Assembly (NCBI GenBank): GCA_963844315.1
Contig: CAWJOC010000020.1
Span: forward strand, 310,001 to 374,000
Direction of reading: 5' to 3'
Length of the DNA: 64,000 bases
Source of the DNA: CAWAVN01 sp963844315
Lineage (GTDB): Bacteria > Planctomycetota > Planctomycetia > Planctomycetales > Planctomycetaceae
Shown here: positions 29,934-40,168 of the stretch, one piece after another
Layout: every line of letters begins with the position of its first letter
Numbering within the stretch: position 1 is the stretch's first letter
The notes under the pieces: model-generated
What the model saw: only the letters and a program-made list of their open reading frames with translations
Told to the model about the DNA's origin: nothing
The model's database searches: none
Translations under genes and position numbers: made by a program

Positions 29934-30731
29934 ATGCCCAACTGGCTTGAATACCTCTTTGATCCACGTTTTGATCATGCTTGGTTCATCGGGGCGCCTT
30001 TACGGGGATTATCGGCCTCGCCCTCGCAATATTCTTCCACCGTAAGTCAAAGATATTCAAAGCGCTCAAGTATGTGGAGGACAGTAGACCACTGATACAA
30101 AACAGTAAGTCGGTTCATGATGATGTCGAGGTAACATTCAAAGGAAACCACCAGGAGAATTTGACAGTCTCACGACTCACCTTTTGGAACTCGGGGCGCA
30201 AGACAATCGACGCGAACGATGTCGCCACCGCCGCGCCGATTACGATCGTTGTTCCAAATGAGCATGAGTTCTTGGCGGCGAGAATCCTTTACGTGACCGA
30301 TGAAAAAACAAAGATCACAATTTCGAACAAAAGCCTCAACCTCCCTGAAAGCAAGGAAACTGGGAGAAAGATCAGCTTTGAGTTTCTTGAACCGGGTGAC
30401 GGTGCTGTTGTCCAAATCTTGCACACGGCCAAGTTCACAGTGGAACCAAAGTTGATTGGGAAAATAAAGGGAATAACCGCTTTCCAAAAGGCCGCAGAGG
30501 ACACCAGCAATTATCGAAGATTGAGGGAAGTTGGAATTCGCCTAAGGCTAACTTCATCGGGATGGTTGTATCCTTTCTTTTCTGCGCAGCGGGAGTTATC
30601 TCAACGCAACAAGGTTATGCAGACCGGTTTATCTATGCCGTTGTAACTCCAATTACCTTGTTGTTTGGAATTATGGGAGGCCGCCTTGCATTCGCTTCGC
30701 CAGTCCCAAGAAGGCTCCGCAGGCACTTATA
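29934..30731 (+). CDS. Hypothetical three-span membrane protein, two frameshifts
   Basis: About 265 residues when three frames are joined. ATG 29934 (MPNWLEYLFDPRFDHAWFI) has GGAGAG about 10 bases upstream. After a four-G run near 29985 one base must be added to reach AFTGIIGLALAIFFHRKS, the first membrane span. A soluble domain of about 150 residues follows (DVEVTFKGNHQENLTVSRL, FWNSGRKTIDANDV, IVVPNEHEFLAARIL), beta-rich and of unknown fold. Near 30520 the frame changes again to NFIGMVVSFLFCAAGVIS and FIYAVVTPITLLFGIMGGR, two more spans. The layout, one span then a domain then a two-span hairpin, argues that all three pieces belong together. No family recognised; isolated gene. Confidence 0.6.
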
Positions 30732-31374
30732 AAGGTTTACCGCTTTGCAATCGGTCTCATAGTGAGCCTCGGTGGCTTCGAAGGCAACCTGGGCTGATTC
30801 GTTGGCACCGCGCAACCTGAGAGCGTTCGAGGTTCTCGGTTGAGGTAAAGGTTGGTTAGCAGGCGAACGAATTGCTGAAGGGCCATCACAGATCGACCGT
30901 CCTTTTGGCGAATCGGATTCGATTACAAAACTCCGAATTTGATCGTCTGAAACAATCCGCTTGGAGACCCGGATCGGGTGGATATCCGACTGTTACCCCC
31001 CGTTTGCGACCTCCGGTTTTGTAACCATTTCACAAAACCGGCGAGGTGGACGCCTTCTGCGGTTGGGCCGGGCGTTGGCCTCACGTGGCGGCCCATGGCG
31101 AAGTTGGCGGATGATTAGATAGCAACGGAAATCGCCCGACGTTGGGCCACGTGGGGCGTCGGGGCCGGCGATGCCTTTCATAACGCGAGACGGCCCAATG
31201 AACGCCATCGCGGGCCTCTGGGCCGGTTCGATGCTGATCCTTCCGCGAGGCAGAAGCGTCAATCAGTTGGCCCACAACCGTTGCGTAATAGTGAGCGCAA
31301 CAAAATAGGCCGTCTTCGCGCGGGGTTTATCCTGGAAGGATTTCCTGGATGTTCCCTTGGAGCGGAGCTGAGCG
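30732..31374. other. No supported gene; IS66 upstream region
   Basis: About 640 bases. Short frames on both strands lack recognisable domains. The last 100 bases probably include the left end of the IS66-type element whose tnpA starts at 31375, but I could not define its terminal repeat. Confidence 0.4.
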
Positions 31375-31743
31375 ATGGCAACGCGACGGAATTTGGAGCG
31401 GTGGCAGTCTTGGCGGGATGTGATCCGACGGCAGGAACAGAGTGGGTTGTCGGTGGCCGCGTTTTGTCGGGAGCAGCAGGTGCCCCCGGCTTCGTTTTTT
31501 GCTTGGCGGAGGAAGTTGGCCGAGGTGGACCAAAACGCGAATGCCGCGCTAGGGAGGGACGCAGACGCATCGCAAGAGGTGCGGGCCCAGCTTGTGCCGA
31601 TCGCGATTTCGCCTGTTCTCCCGAGTTCGGCGAACTTTGAGCTTGTCGGGCCGGACGGTTATTGGGTGGTGGTCCCCACGCCGTTTGACATCGAGTCCTT
31701 GCGCGAGATTCTCCGTGTGCTGAAGGAGATCGCCTCGTGCTGA
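31375..31743 (+). CDS. tnpA: IS66-type TnpA (OrfA) helix-turn-helix protein
   Basis: 122 residues from ATG 31375 (MATRRNLERWQSWRDVIRR), with GGAG further upstream. SGLSVAAFCREQQVPPASFF is the helix-turn-helix characteristic of IS66 accessory protein TnpA, followed by FAWRRKLAE. The C-terminal half (FELVGPDGYWVVVPTPFDI, SLREILRVLKE) also fits the family. Its stop overlaps the GTG of the tnpB fragment (GTGCTGA), as is usual in IS66 elements. The rest of the element is missing on the right. Confidence 0.85.
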   Translation: MATRRNLERWQSWRDVIRRQEQSGLSVAAFCREQQVPPASFFAWRRKLAEVDQNANAALGRDADASQEVRAQLVPIAISPVLPSSANFELVGPDGYWVVVPTPFDIESLREILRVLKEIASC

Positions 31744-31800
31744 ATTTCGCGCATCAAAAGCGGGTGTTCTTGTGTCTGTTGCCGGTGGACATGCGAAATT
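31737..31800 (+). pseudogene. tnpB: IS66 TnpB (OrfB), truncated after about 20 residues
   Basis: GTG 31737 starts LNFAHQKRVFLCLLPVDMRN, the conserved N-terminus of IS66 TnpB, where SFDGL normally follows. Here the sequence changes abruptly to unrelated residues (YAELAVMPSFDPIH) at about 31797. The break marks a recombination or insertion junction about 95 bases from the end of a tyrosine recombinase gene on the other strand. Confidence 0.75.
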
Positions 31801-31892
31801 ATGCGGAGTTGGCAGTTATGCCAAGTTTCGATCCGATACATGTTTTGGGTGGGGCTCTTGCCTGTGGGGTTCTCTGCATAACTAAAGCCTTG

Positions 31893-32826
31893 TCAGGAAG
31901 AACGCAACATCTCGAGTAACCGATCTGGGGCTTGGAATCGTCCCTTTTTCAACGTGGGGGCGACGCCGGCTTCCAGGGCCTCAAGCTTTTCCGTGGGATC
32001 GGCACGCAGATAGATTTCCGTGGACTTCACGCTGGCGTGCCCCAGCCATAAAGAGACTTTGCGGATGTCATGCGTGGCTTGGAGCGTGTGCATCGCACAG
32101 GTGTGCCGAAGCGCATGAGGTGAGATGTGTTTGGAAGCAATCGAAGGGCAGGTGTTGGATGCGGTTTTGACATGCTTGGCCAGGATGTACTCGAAGCCGG
32201 ACCGCGTCATCGGATGGCCTTGGCCATTGAGAAAAAGTTCATTGGCCACCGACGGCGTTCGGATAGCTGTCCAGGCCTTGAGCACCCCAGCCGTTTCCTT
32301 CCACAGGGGCAGAATGCGCTCTCGACGGCCCTTTCCACGAACGCGGAGCGACGCTTGAGGATGAGTCTGAAAATCCTCAAGCCGCAGGCCGACCAGTTCG
32401 GAAACCCGAAGTCCACCGGCAAAGCAGACGTGGAGCATTGCACGATCGCGAGTTCCCGAACGCGTGGTCGGATCGGGAGCATCCAGCAGAGCTTGCAGTT
32501 CTTCATGATTGAGATAGTCCACAAGGGCCTCGTCGGTTTTATTGAACGGAATCGCGATGAGGCATCGCACCTGTTCGAGGGCCGAGGGGACTCGGTACTC
32601 CAGGAAATGGGCGAAGGACTTGATCGCCGCCAGGCGAGCATCCCGCGTTTTCACGGTATTGCCACGGTTGATTTCCAGGTCTTCCAAGAACGCCAGAACC
32701 AAAGTGGCATCCAGTTGTTCCAGGACGAGAGCCGAGGGCGACGTTCCGTAATGTTCGGCGGCGAAACAGATCAGCAGTTAGAACGAATAAGCATAGGCAT
32801 CACAGGTATGGGGGCTTAAGGCAGGT
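31893..32826 (-). pseudogene. Tyrosine site-specific recombinase, N-terminal stop
   Basis: XerC/D-like integrase. The catalytic domain is complete: Arg in HVCFAGGLRVSELVGLRLED, Lys in RVRGKGRRERILPL, His-x-x-Arg in ISPHALRHTCAMH, His in VSLWLGHASVKS, and the nucleophile Tyr in STEIYLRADPTEK. The core-binding domain continues upstream in the same frame (FAAEHYGTSPSALVLEQLD), but a TAA (32780-32778) separates it from TCDAYAYSF and LSPHT, which would be the helix before it. The first helices are missing or changed. A single substitution at the stop would restore the frame, so it may be a recent loss or an error. This type is often carried by mobile elements and works in pairs. Confidence 0.8.
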
Positions 32827-32829
32827 TTG

Positions 32830-33197
32830 GGACGGCCGAAAGGTCGGTGGCTCGCTCAACAAAAAGGATGTCAGTTCGCGGTACGGCCAGCAGCACACCG
32901 GCGTCCGCGTCGAGAATCTTTATCGTTGGGATGAGCTGAAACAGGAATGGCAGGAAATGATTTTGGAGGACCGCCATTTAACTCCGGCGGACGTGGCGGC
33001 GTTTCGGATCGACTTTACGGAGTTTCTCGAGTTCGCTCTCGCGGCGGAATCAAAAATTGGCGCTCGATTTGGCCAAAGGCCATGCGACCAGCTGGGTCGC
33101 CCGGAAGTTTCGCCTCTCGGCCGGGCGAATTTCCCAACTCCGGCGGGAACTGTTTGAGGCCTGGCAGGAATTTCAAGCCGAGCCGCTGGGTGCTTGA
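32830..33197 (+). pseudogene. Sigma-like HTH protein, truncated and frame-broken
   Basis: Open frame from the recombinase junction gives RKVGGSLNKKDVSSRYGQQ, ENLYRWDELKQEWQEMILED and LTPADVAAFRIDFTEFLEF. After a one-base change near 33050 it gives LALDLAKGHATSWVARKF, then RLSAGRISQLRRELFEAW with QEFQAEPLGA. The last part is a helix-turn-helix typical of small sigma-factor-like proteins common in planctomycetes. No start codon was identified and the 5' side abuts the recombinase, so it is probably a fragment. Confidence 0.6.
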
Positions 33198-33641
33198 AAA
33201 CCGAGATTCGCCTCTTGGGAAAATACCGGGGAAGGAATTTTTGGGATTTCTTCCCCGGTTTCCCAAGACAACATTTCGGAATCATTTCGGAATCCCCTCA
33301 ATGACTCCTTGGAAGCCGAAAAGATTCCGATCGAAGAACAGCGTTAGACGCTCCGCCTGAAAATGGCCAAGGTCGAAGGCTCGCTCCAGTGGTTGACCTG
33401 CCAGCCAGCGGACCTTCAAAAGCTCGGTCGTCATTGATCTCGGGGGGAGGTTTCTCGATGCGTGGGGGTGAAATCACCTGTGGAATGGCGAAGGATCGTC
33501 CTGGGGTTTCGACGATTCCCTTCGTCCGAGTGTTTCGATCGTTTATGATTTCTATTGATCCCGTGGGCGGCCTTACTTCACGGAATGTGCACAACACCCT
33601 TTGCAAACAGAATTCTCGACAATTTGGCAGGAGGAGATCTG
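33198..33641. other. No supported gene
   Basis: About 440 bases. A short frame (TLRLKMAKVEGSLQWLTCQP, near 33345-33440) looks protein-like but I recognise no family and it has no start. The right end holds the ribosome site of the DUF4058 gene. Confidence 0.4.
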
Positions 33642-34397
33642 ATGCCCATTCACGATTGGACCCGCGTGCCCGCTGGGCTGTTTCATCATTTCCATCAGGA
33701 CTGGTCGATTGAATTGGCCCGGACGTTAAACCGCACTCACCTTCCCAAGGGCCTGTCGGCTCTAGTCGAGCAGCGCGCAGGCGTTCGGGAACCGGGTGTC
33801 TTAGCCATCGAAAGTCGAGGCGGACTCAAACCCACGACGACCCAGACCGCAAGCGGCGTGGCGACGGCTTTGCGTCCTCAGGCACAAATCATCCGTTCGA
33901 GTACCAAGGAAATATATTCGGGGAGGGCCAACCGAATCGTCGTCCGGCGTCACCTCGGCCGGATTGTGGCCATCATCGAAATTGTCTCTCCGGGGAACAA
34001 GGACAGCCGGGCGGCCCTGCGGGATCTTGTGGATAAAACCGTGGATTGTCTCCGGGACGGGATTCACGTGCTGATCATCGATCTGTTCCCGCCCACCCGC
34101 CGCGATCCTGACGGCATCCACAAAGTGATTTGGGATGAGATCGAGGAAGAGGCTTTCGAATTTCCCCCCGGCAAGGAACGGCTGATCGTCTCCTATGAGT
34201 CGGGTGCCGAGCGCGTGGCCTACATTGAACCAGTCACGGTGGGAGACGCCTTGCCTTTGATGCCGCTGTTTCTGACGCCTTCCCTCCACGTGAATGTTCC
34301 GCTGGAAGCGACGTATCAGGCCACTTGGGACGCGCTTCCTGAAGAACTGCGAACGGCCGTCGAAACCGGCCACCTGCCCGACCCCGACGCGGAATGA
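33642..34397 (+). CDS. DUF4058 family protein
   Basis: 251 residues from ATG 33642, with AGGAGGAG about 6 bases upstream. The start MPIHDWTRVPAGLFHHFHQD is the signature opening of this planctomycete/cyanobacterial family. Later blocks are EIYSGRANRIVVRRHLGRIV, AIIEIVSPGNKDSRAALRD, HVLIIDLFPPTRRDPDGIH and IVSYESGAERVAYIEPV. The core (E-x-V-S-P-x-N-K near residue 115) resembles Uma2/restriction-fold endonucleases, so a nuclease-like fold is possible, but no activity has been assigned to the family as far as I know. The frame is intact. It is flanked by two fragments of the same small HTH family. Confidence 0.85.
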   Translation: MPIHDWTRVPAGLFHHFHQDWSIELARTLNRTHLPKGLSALVEQRAGVREPGVLAIESRGGLKPTTTQTASGVATALRPQAQIIRSSTKEIYSGRANRIVVRRHLGRIVAIIEIVSPGNKDSRAALRDLVDKTVDCLRDGIHVLIIDLFPPTRRDPDGIHKVIWDEIEEEAFEFPPGKERLIVSYESGAERVAYIEPVTVGDALPLMPLFLTPSLHVNVPLEATYQATWDALPEELRTAVETGHLPDPDAE

Positions 34398-34499
34398 TTC
34401 ACTCAGGCTCGAAATCGGCAACGCCAGCCCGCGGAGCCAGTTTCTGGATGGCGGTTTGGGGATGCTGGTTTGAGCCGAGCGTTTTGCCGCGAGTTCCAT

Positions 34500-34674
34500 T
34501 TTCGGCGAACACGCAAGCGGCTTGCTCACTTAGTCACAAGCGTCTTAAGTGCGGGTGGCTTTCTCGTCCTGATCTGTTGAGTCATTCGTTTCAAAAGGCA
34601 CTTCATTGCCGCGTCCCCTGCCTGGAACTGTTTGACGCCTGGCAGCAATTCCAAGCGGAGCCTGTGTGCGGTTA
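34500..34674 (+). pseudogene. Second sigma-like HTH fragment
   Basis: The 3' end (LELFDAWQQFQAEPVCG then stop at 34674) matches the end of the fragment at 32830-33197 (RELFEAWQEFQAEPLGA). Upstream pieces such as SHSFQKALHCRVPCLELF are in degraded frame. Only the last third of the HTH protein is left. Confidence 0.5.
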
Positions 34675-34795
34675 AAAGCGATCGTCAACCCGTTCAAATG
34701 GCCTGGCCATGCATTGCGAGGCGATGCTGGTCTCGCTGTCTGCGAGGTCGATCGCACTCGTGATGTTACCCGCCGGCTTCCGCTATTCGACTCGG

Positions 34796-36981
34796 TCACA
34801 GGCCTTCTTCCGATAAGGCCGATTGTGTTTTTGCCGAGCGCAGGCTGTGGACTTCCTCGAGATCGCCATTTTGACTGTTCCCGGAGGGATTGTGCCATTC
34901 CGAGGCCATCCACGCGGCGGCGTAGATTGCCAGGAGGACCAGCCAGATCGCCCGAATGCCGAGGACCATGGAAAGATATTCGATCCATCCGCCGATCATG
35001 GTGCCAATAAGATTCACGCCGAGCGGATAACCGACCGCTCGCTGCCGCCGGAATAACCTGCTGAAACAAACGGAGGCAAAAAAGACGGGGGCGGCGACGA
35101 AGAACATGCTCGCGATAATCCGCACCGGCGTGGTCATGGAAAGCATGATTTCCAGTGGGAATAAGTAGTTCAAAAGAACTGTAAAAAGCAGCGCAGTCCA
35201 GCACACGCGCTGAGCCGGCGCCTTGTCCCACCGGACTGCCAGATTCGCCAAAAACATCGTCACTAAAACGGCGGAGAAGACCACGGCATGAATCGACCAC
35301 GTGCTGCCGAACAATAGCGCCATGCGCACGATGGCAACAGATTCCAAAAGTGCGAAGCCTGCCCCCAACAACAAGAAATCCGAACAGACGGCGTGGGTGT
35401 TCTTCTTACTCCTGAGTAACAGGGATGTGATCAGAACCAAGAGCAGCATGACGACGATCAATGGTCCATACACTGCGCCACCGAAGGCCTCCTTAAATAG
35501 ACGAACGGCCAATCGTCCGTGGCGACCATGCCTCGTCCGAATTGCTGAACCATTTGGCCGTTGTCGCGAAAGGTGGGATTCTCCTTTGTTCCCAACAGAA
35601 TGGTATTGAATAAATCCTGGTTCTGGTAGAAGTGCATCCGAGACTGATCACCAAACGCGGCCCGAAACGTTGAATAAATCCTCTCGTATAGCCAGTCCTT
35701 TTGCACGCAATAGAACACGGCAGCTATGCCCCGGTCGACGAGCAGTCGCCTGGCATCGGCCAGTGACTCTTGAGTATAGACGTAATTCTCCAGCCGAATA
35801 TTGCCTTGTGCGGCGAGGAGGATGTGGGAATCAAGGGTGCCGAAGATAATCATGTCGAACCGGCGATCCGCGGTTCGAAGGAAGCGTCGGGCATCGTCGA
35901 TCTGAAATTCGACGCGGGGATCGGTGAAGAGCCATTTTGCATTTGATTGCTTGCCGACTTCCAGGATCACCGGGTCGATCTCGACGGCAGTGACTTCTGA
36001 GGCCCCATTCGCCAGAGCGATCGCCACATCATTGCCGGTTCCGGCACCGAGCACCAATACGCGTTTCGGATCCCGGCCCTGATTCTCGGCTCGATAGGCA
36101 TCGTAGGGCATATTCCATTTCTTTACGATGTCGTCGAAGGTCGGGACCGGATCTTTCGATTGACGATTGAAATCGAAGCCGAACTGATGAAAACCGGAGT
36201 TGACAAAGACCCGCGTGCCCACGGGCGTCCGCTCGAATTGAACGAGATAATACGGACTCCACATGGATTCCTGTTGGGAAAGACTGAAGCCGAGGAATAT
36301 CAGCCCGGCGGAGGCATAAAGCAGCCGACATAGCGCCGTCCGAACAAAGACCACGGACCAGACCACCATTACAATGCACGGCCAGAGCCAAGGAGGAAAT
36401 CTGGCGGCAGAGGCAAGAACGAAGATGAGAACTCCCCCCAGACTCCCTGCCAGGTCCCAGCCGTAAGCGGAGAGCCTTTCATGCCGACTCATCTCCCGTG
36501 CGAGGCTTTGCCCCAATGCGGCGAACGGAACTGCGCAGCTGACAAAAAGCAGCCCGGCAGCGAGAGACAAAGGCAGCTGCGGTCGCTCATGCATGTCTCC
36601 ATACATCAACCAATAGTGGACCGTGCTCGACTGCGGGTAAATCACGATCCCTCGCCCAACGATCATTAACGTGCCCAAAATCATGAGACCGATGGGCAAC
36701 AGAAGTTCGAGCGACCGGGACTCCTGCAAGATGCAGCCCACTCCCAATCCGAAAAAAGCAGCCATCAGGATTAGATTCCGAAAGTAGGAAATCGCCCTCA
36801 CTTCCGCGGGGATCAGCCGAATAAACGCCAGCTCAATCAGCAGAATCGAGCCGGCAATAAGGGCGATGCGCCATGGCCGATCGGCGTTGATTCGACCTGA
36901 TTCCGAGGAAGGACTTGGTTCTGGCATTGTCATGGCGGCGTTCTCATTGGTGTCACGTCGTTCCCCGGATGCAGGCATCAA
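34796..36981 (-). CDS. Membrane-embedded spermidine-synthase-like protein, one frameshift
   Basis: About 728 residues. ATG 36981; a second ATG at 36933 (MTMPEPSPSSESG) is also possible. Six N-terminal spans (ALIAGSILLIELAFIRLI to LLYASAGLIFLGFSL) precede a Rossmann domain with VLVLGAGTGNDVAIALANGA, EVTAVEIDPVILEVGK and DPRVEFQIDDARRFLRT, the SAM or decarboxylated-SAM site of spermidine synthase relatives. YVYTQESLADARRLLVDRG and VATDDWPFVYLRRPS close the domain. The frame then changes near 35485 to five more spans (LIVVMLLLVLITSLLL and onward). The TM-spermidine-synthase-TM plan is known from bacterial genomes but its product is not. It lies 52 bases after asnB in the same direction. Confidence 0.82.
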
Positions 36982-37032
36982 GCCGTATCCCGCGCAGCAT
37001 CGAGCTCGTAAATCGCAGCATTGAGTGCCCCA

Positions 37033-38901
37033 TTAATCCAATTTCCACGTCGCTCGTTTTGCAAACTGAGACAGGAGCCAGTGACACCAGAGAAACATCC
37101 GATTGTCTTCACGACCGGACAAATGACGCTGTTCTTTCTCGCGAACAAACCGGGGGTTAAGCCCCGCCGGGAGTTCATGATCGATTTGGAGCCGCCGTTC
37201 TCGAAACGCCTTGGCTGCGGGGAAGGGAAACCCATGCTTCGGTCTTTGGATGATTTCGGGCGGAAGGAGATTTCGTGCCATGGCTCGGAGCAGGAATTTG
37301 GTGCGACCCCGGTGGAGTTTGAACCGGGTTGGAAGCCGGCGAAGAAAATTCACAACATTCAGGTCGAGAAACGGGGAGCGAACCTCCAGTGAGCACATCA
37401 TGCTGGCGCGGTCAATTTTCACCAGAATATCATCTGGCAGGTAAAGCTGCGTATAGAATTCCATCGTCTTTTCAATGACGCTTTTTGTTTCGCTCTTGTC
37501 CCACAGGGAAATGGCTTCAGAGTAGACCTCCTCCAGATCGAAGGGTTCCAAAAAGCACTCTCGCAATTCGGCGGGTTCTAGGGGACCGAGCCAGACGGGG
37601 TTCCAAAGAGAACCCGGATAATCCAAACCACGGAATGTCCGCTTGAGCTTGAAATCCAGGGACATATAACCCTGATTGCAGGGAAGGAGCGCTACTGCGG
37701 TTCGAATCGCTCGGTGGATGGGCCTCGGCGTCCAACGGGCGTACCAGTCGGCTAGCCGGGCGATCCGGCAGGGATCGTATCCTGCCAACAATTCGTCCGC
37801 TCCATCGCCTCCCAATGCGACCGTGACATCGCGGCGAGCTAACTTGCAAAGCAGATGGGTGGGAACAATGGAATTGTCTCCCAGAGGCTCATCCAGCTTT
37901 GACACAGCATCAGCAGCCAGCGCGGGAAGATCATTCATGGCAATAAGGCTCATATGATGATCGGTCCCCAGGGCCTCCGCCACTTGCCGGGCATATCCGG
38001 ATTCGTCGAATTGAGGATCGTCGAACCCCATTGAGAAGGTCTGAAGTTGTGCGCCAATTGCCCGGCAGCGAGAGCCGCGATACACGAGGAATCCAGTCCG
38101 CCGCTCAAGAACACGCCCAGTGGAACATCCGCCAAAAGCTGACTTTCGATGGAACGTCTCAACAACTCTTCGAATTCCTCCGCGAGAGCAGGAAGCGCCT
38201 CAGGGGGAGTCTCATTTTTCGGCTCAAGCCGAAACCGCCAGTATGGGGAGAAGTGATAAGAGAGTTTTTTTGCATCGAGAATCAGGTTATGCCCACCGGG
38301 AAGCTTGTGAATCCCTTGATACAGCGAGTGCGGAGCGGGAATAAACCCATAGGCAAAGTATTTTTGCAGGCTCTCGAGCGAGAGGGAACGCTTGAACTTC
38401 CCGGTGCTGGACAAGTGCGGTCAATTCAGACGCAAAGGCAAAAACACCATTTTGGCAGGTAAAGTAGAGCGGCTTTTGCCCGAAGCGGTCCCGGCTTAAA
38501 AACAGCGTTTGGTTCCGGCTATCAAAGATCGCAATGGCCCACATTCCATTGAGCCGTTCCGGAAGGTGCGTTCCCCACTCGGAATAACCATGAAGCAAGA
38601 CCTCCGTATCGGAGTGGCTGGACGAAAAGCAGCATCCCAAGGCTTCCAGTTCCCTCCGCAGTTCGCGGTGGTTGTAGATTTCGCCGTTGTAAATGACTGC
38701 AATTTTTCCATCGCGACTGGTCATTGGTTGATGGCTGCCCGCGGGATCGATCACGAACAGACGAGTATGGCCCAGATAGATTCCGTTAGGCTCATCCGTC
38801 CAAAATCCCCGCGCATCCGGGCCGCGGTGGACCAGGGCGCCGGTCATCGCCATCAAATCGTCGCGGTCTCCCCGGCCCACGAATCCGGCAAGACCACACA
38901 T
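37033..38901 (-). CDS. asnB: Asparagine synthase (glutamine-hydrolysing), two frameshifts
   Basis: About 622 residues when three frames are joined, normal for AsnB. ATG 38901 gives MCGLAGFVGRGD with the N-terminal nucleophile Cys2 of class II glutamine amidotransferases; VHRGPDARGFW, AVIYNGEIYNHREL and HSDTEVLLHGYSEWG follow. After a shift near 38400 the synthetase domain begins, with the PP-loop FLSGGLDSSCIAALAAG. A second shift near 38050 leads to TFSMGFDDPQFDESGYARQV, ALGGDGADELLAGYDPC and LPDDILVKIDRASMMCSLEV. AsnB homologues in glycan loci often amidate sugar carboxylates instead of making free asparagine, so that role is possible here. Start overlaps the GT2 stop (TAATG), which points to coupled translation. 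Confidence 0.9.
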
Positions 38902-39913
38902 TACGGCGGCATCTTCATGTTGCGGCGGTCCCGCACGAGGTAGGAGGGCTTGCCCTGAGATTCGTAATACGTCCGGACCACCAACTCGGCAATCAAGCCC
39001 ATAAGAATCGAGACAAATCCCATCAGAAAAAACAGCACGACCAGGAGCGGGAGGGGAGTTTCAACGAACGACTTTCCCCCCCAGAATTTGTAATAGATCA
39101 TCGCTCCAAAACTCAGCAGTGAAGCAACAATGCTCAACAATCCAAACCCGCCGAACACGTAGATCGGGTTTTGACCGTATCGGGACAAGAAGGTGACCAC
39201 GAGGAAATCCAGGATCACCTTGTGAGTCCGCCCAATCCATACTTGGATTTTCCGGCAGTTCTCGGATGGTGTGCGACTTCCACTTCGGCGACCTTCGCAC
39301 CGACCCAACTGGCGTAAATCGGAATGAAGCGGTGCATTTCCCCATACAAGCGAACGCCGTCCAAAGCGCTCCGGCGATACGCTTTCAGCGTGCAGCCGAA
39401 GTCCTTGAGGCGAATGCCGGATATGCGGGAGATCAGCCAATTCGCACAACGGCTCGCCCAAACCCGTCCCCATTGGCGGTCTCGGCGGACGCGCCTCCAT
39501 CCGGAACAGACGTCGTAGCCGTCATCAAGCTTCGCCAGCAACTTGGGGATGTCGGCCGGATCATTTTGCAGATCCGCATCAATCAGCACAAGCCAATCTC
39601 CCGAGGCATGGTCAATGCCTGCCATGATCGCTGCCGTCTGGCCGGAATTGCGGCGGAGATGGACGACTTTGATGCGCGGATCCTCTTCGGAAAGTTCATC
39701 CAGCAGCGGACCTCCGTTGTCGGTGGACCCATCATTGACGAGTATGATCTCGTAATTTGACGAGAGGGAATCGAGAACTTTTCTCAACTGATCGCAAAGA
39801 GGCCGAAGATTTGGCTCTTCATTAAAGATCGGAGACACGACGGAAAGTTGAACCTCCGAAGCGCTGCGATTCTCGTTGAGTGGAATGAACGGGGTGGCCG
39901 AGGAACGTTGCAT
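38901..39913 (-). CDS. GT2 polyprenyl-phosphate glycosyltransferase with two C-terminal spans, one frameshift
   Basis: About 337 residues, normal for the GtrB/ArnC type. GT-A motifs: LSVVSPIFNEEPNLRPL, IILVNDGSTDNGG, RNSGQTAAIMAGIDHASGDW and the metal site LIDADLQNDPADIPKLL. DFGCTLKAYRRSALDGVRLY and MHRFIPIYASWVGAKVAEVE follow. A one-base change near 39235 joins GKSKYGLG to THKVILDFLVVTFLSRYG and two spans (FGGFGLLSIVASLLSFGAMI, LLVVLFFLMGFVSILMGL). It should move a sugar onto polyprenyl phosphate at the cytoplasmic face. Its stop overlaps the asnB start by one base. Confidence 0.88.
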
Positions 39914-40168
39914 AAGTCACGAGGATCCGTCGCGATGCCTCGAGGGGAAGTCAATTGGGCCGGCGGGGAATGGTCGCAAAGATGCTCAAGAGAAAATGCG
40001 TTTTCTTGCTGCATATCAGATCAAACTATATCTGCATGTGAGAGACTCTGCAAGAACCTCTCTCTGGCGGTCCTCGAGATTCCCGTTGCCTTGAGCGGTG
40101 GCAAGCGATAGATTGGCAATCGAGAAAAGAGCGTAGTCCTGATTCGCCTAGTTTTCACAGAACACACC

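Noticed and set aside
30993..31262. Minus-strand frame of 89 codons upstream of the IS66 tnpA
   Set aside because: Arg/Pro-rich, no family, no start signal; treated as non-coding.
32127..32819. Plus-strand frame of 230 codons over the recombinase
   Set aside because: Shadow of the tyrosine recombinase, whose catalytic residues are clear on the minus strand.
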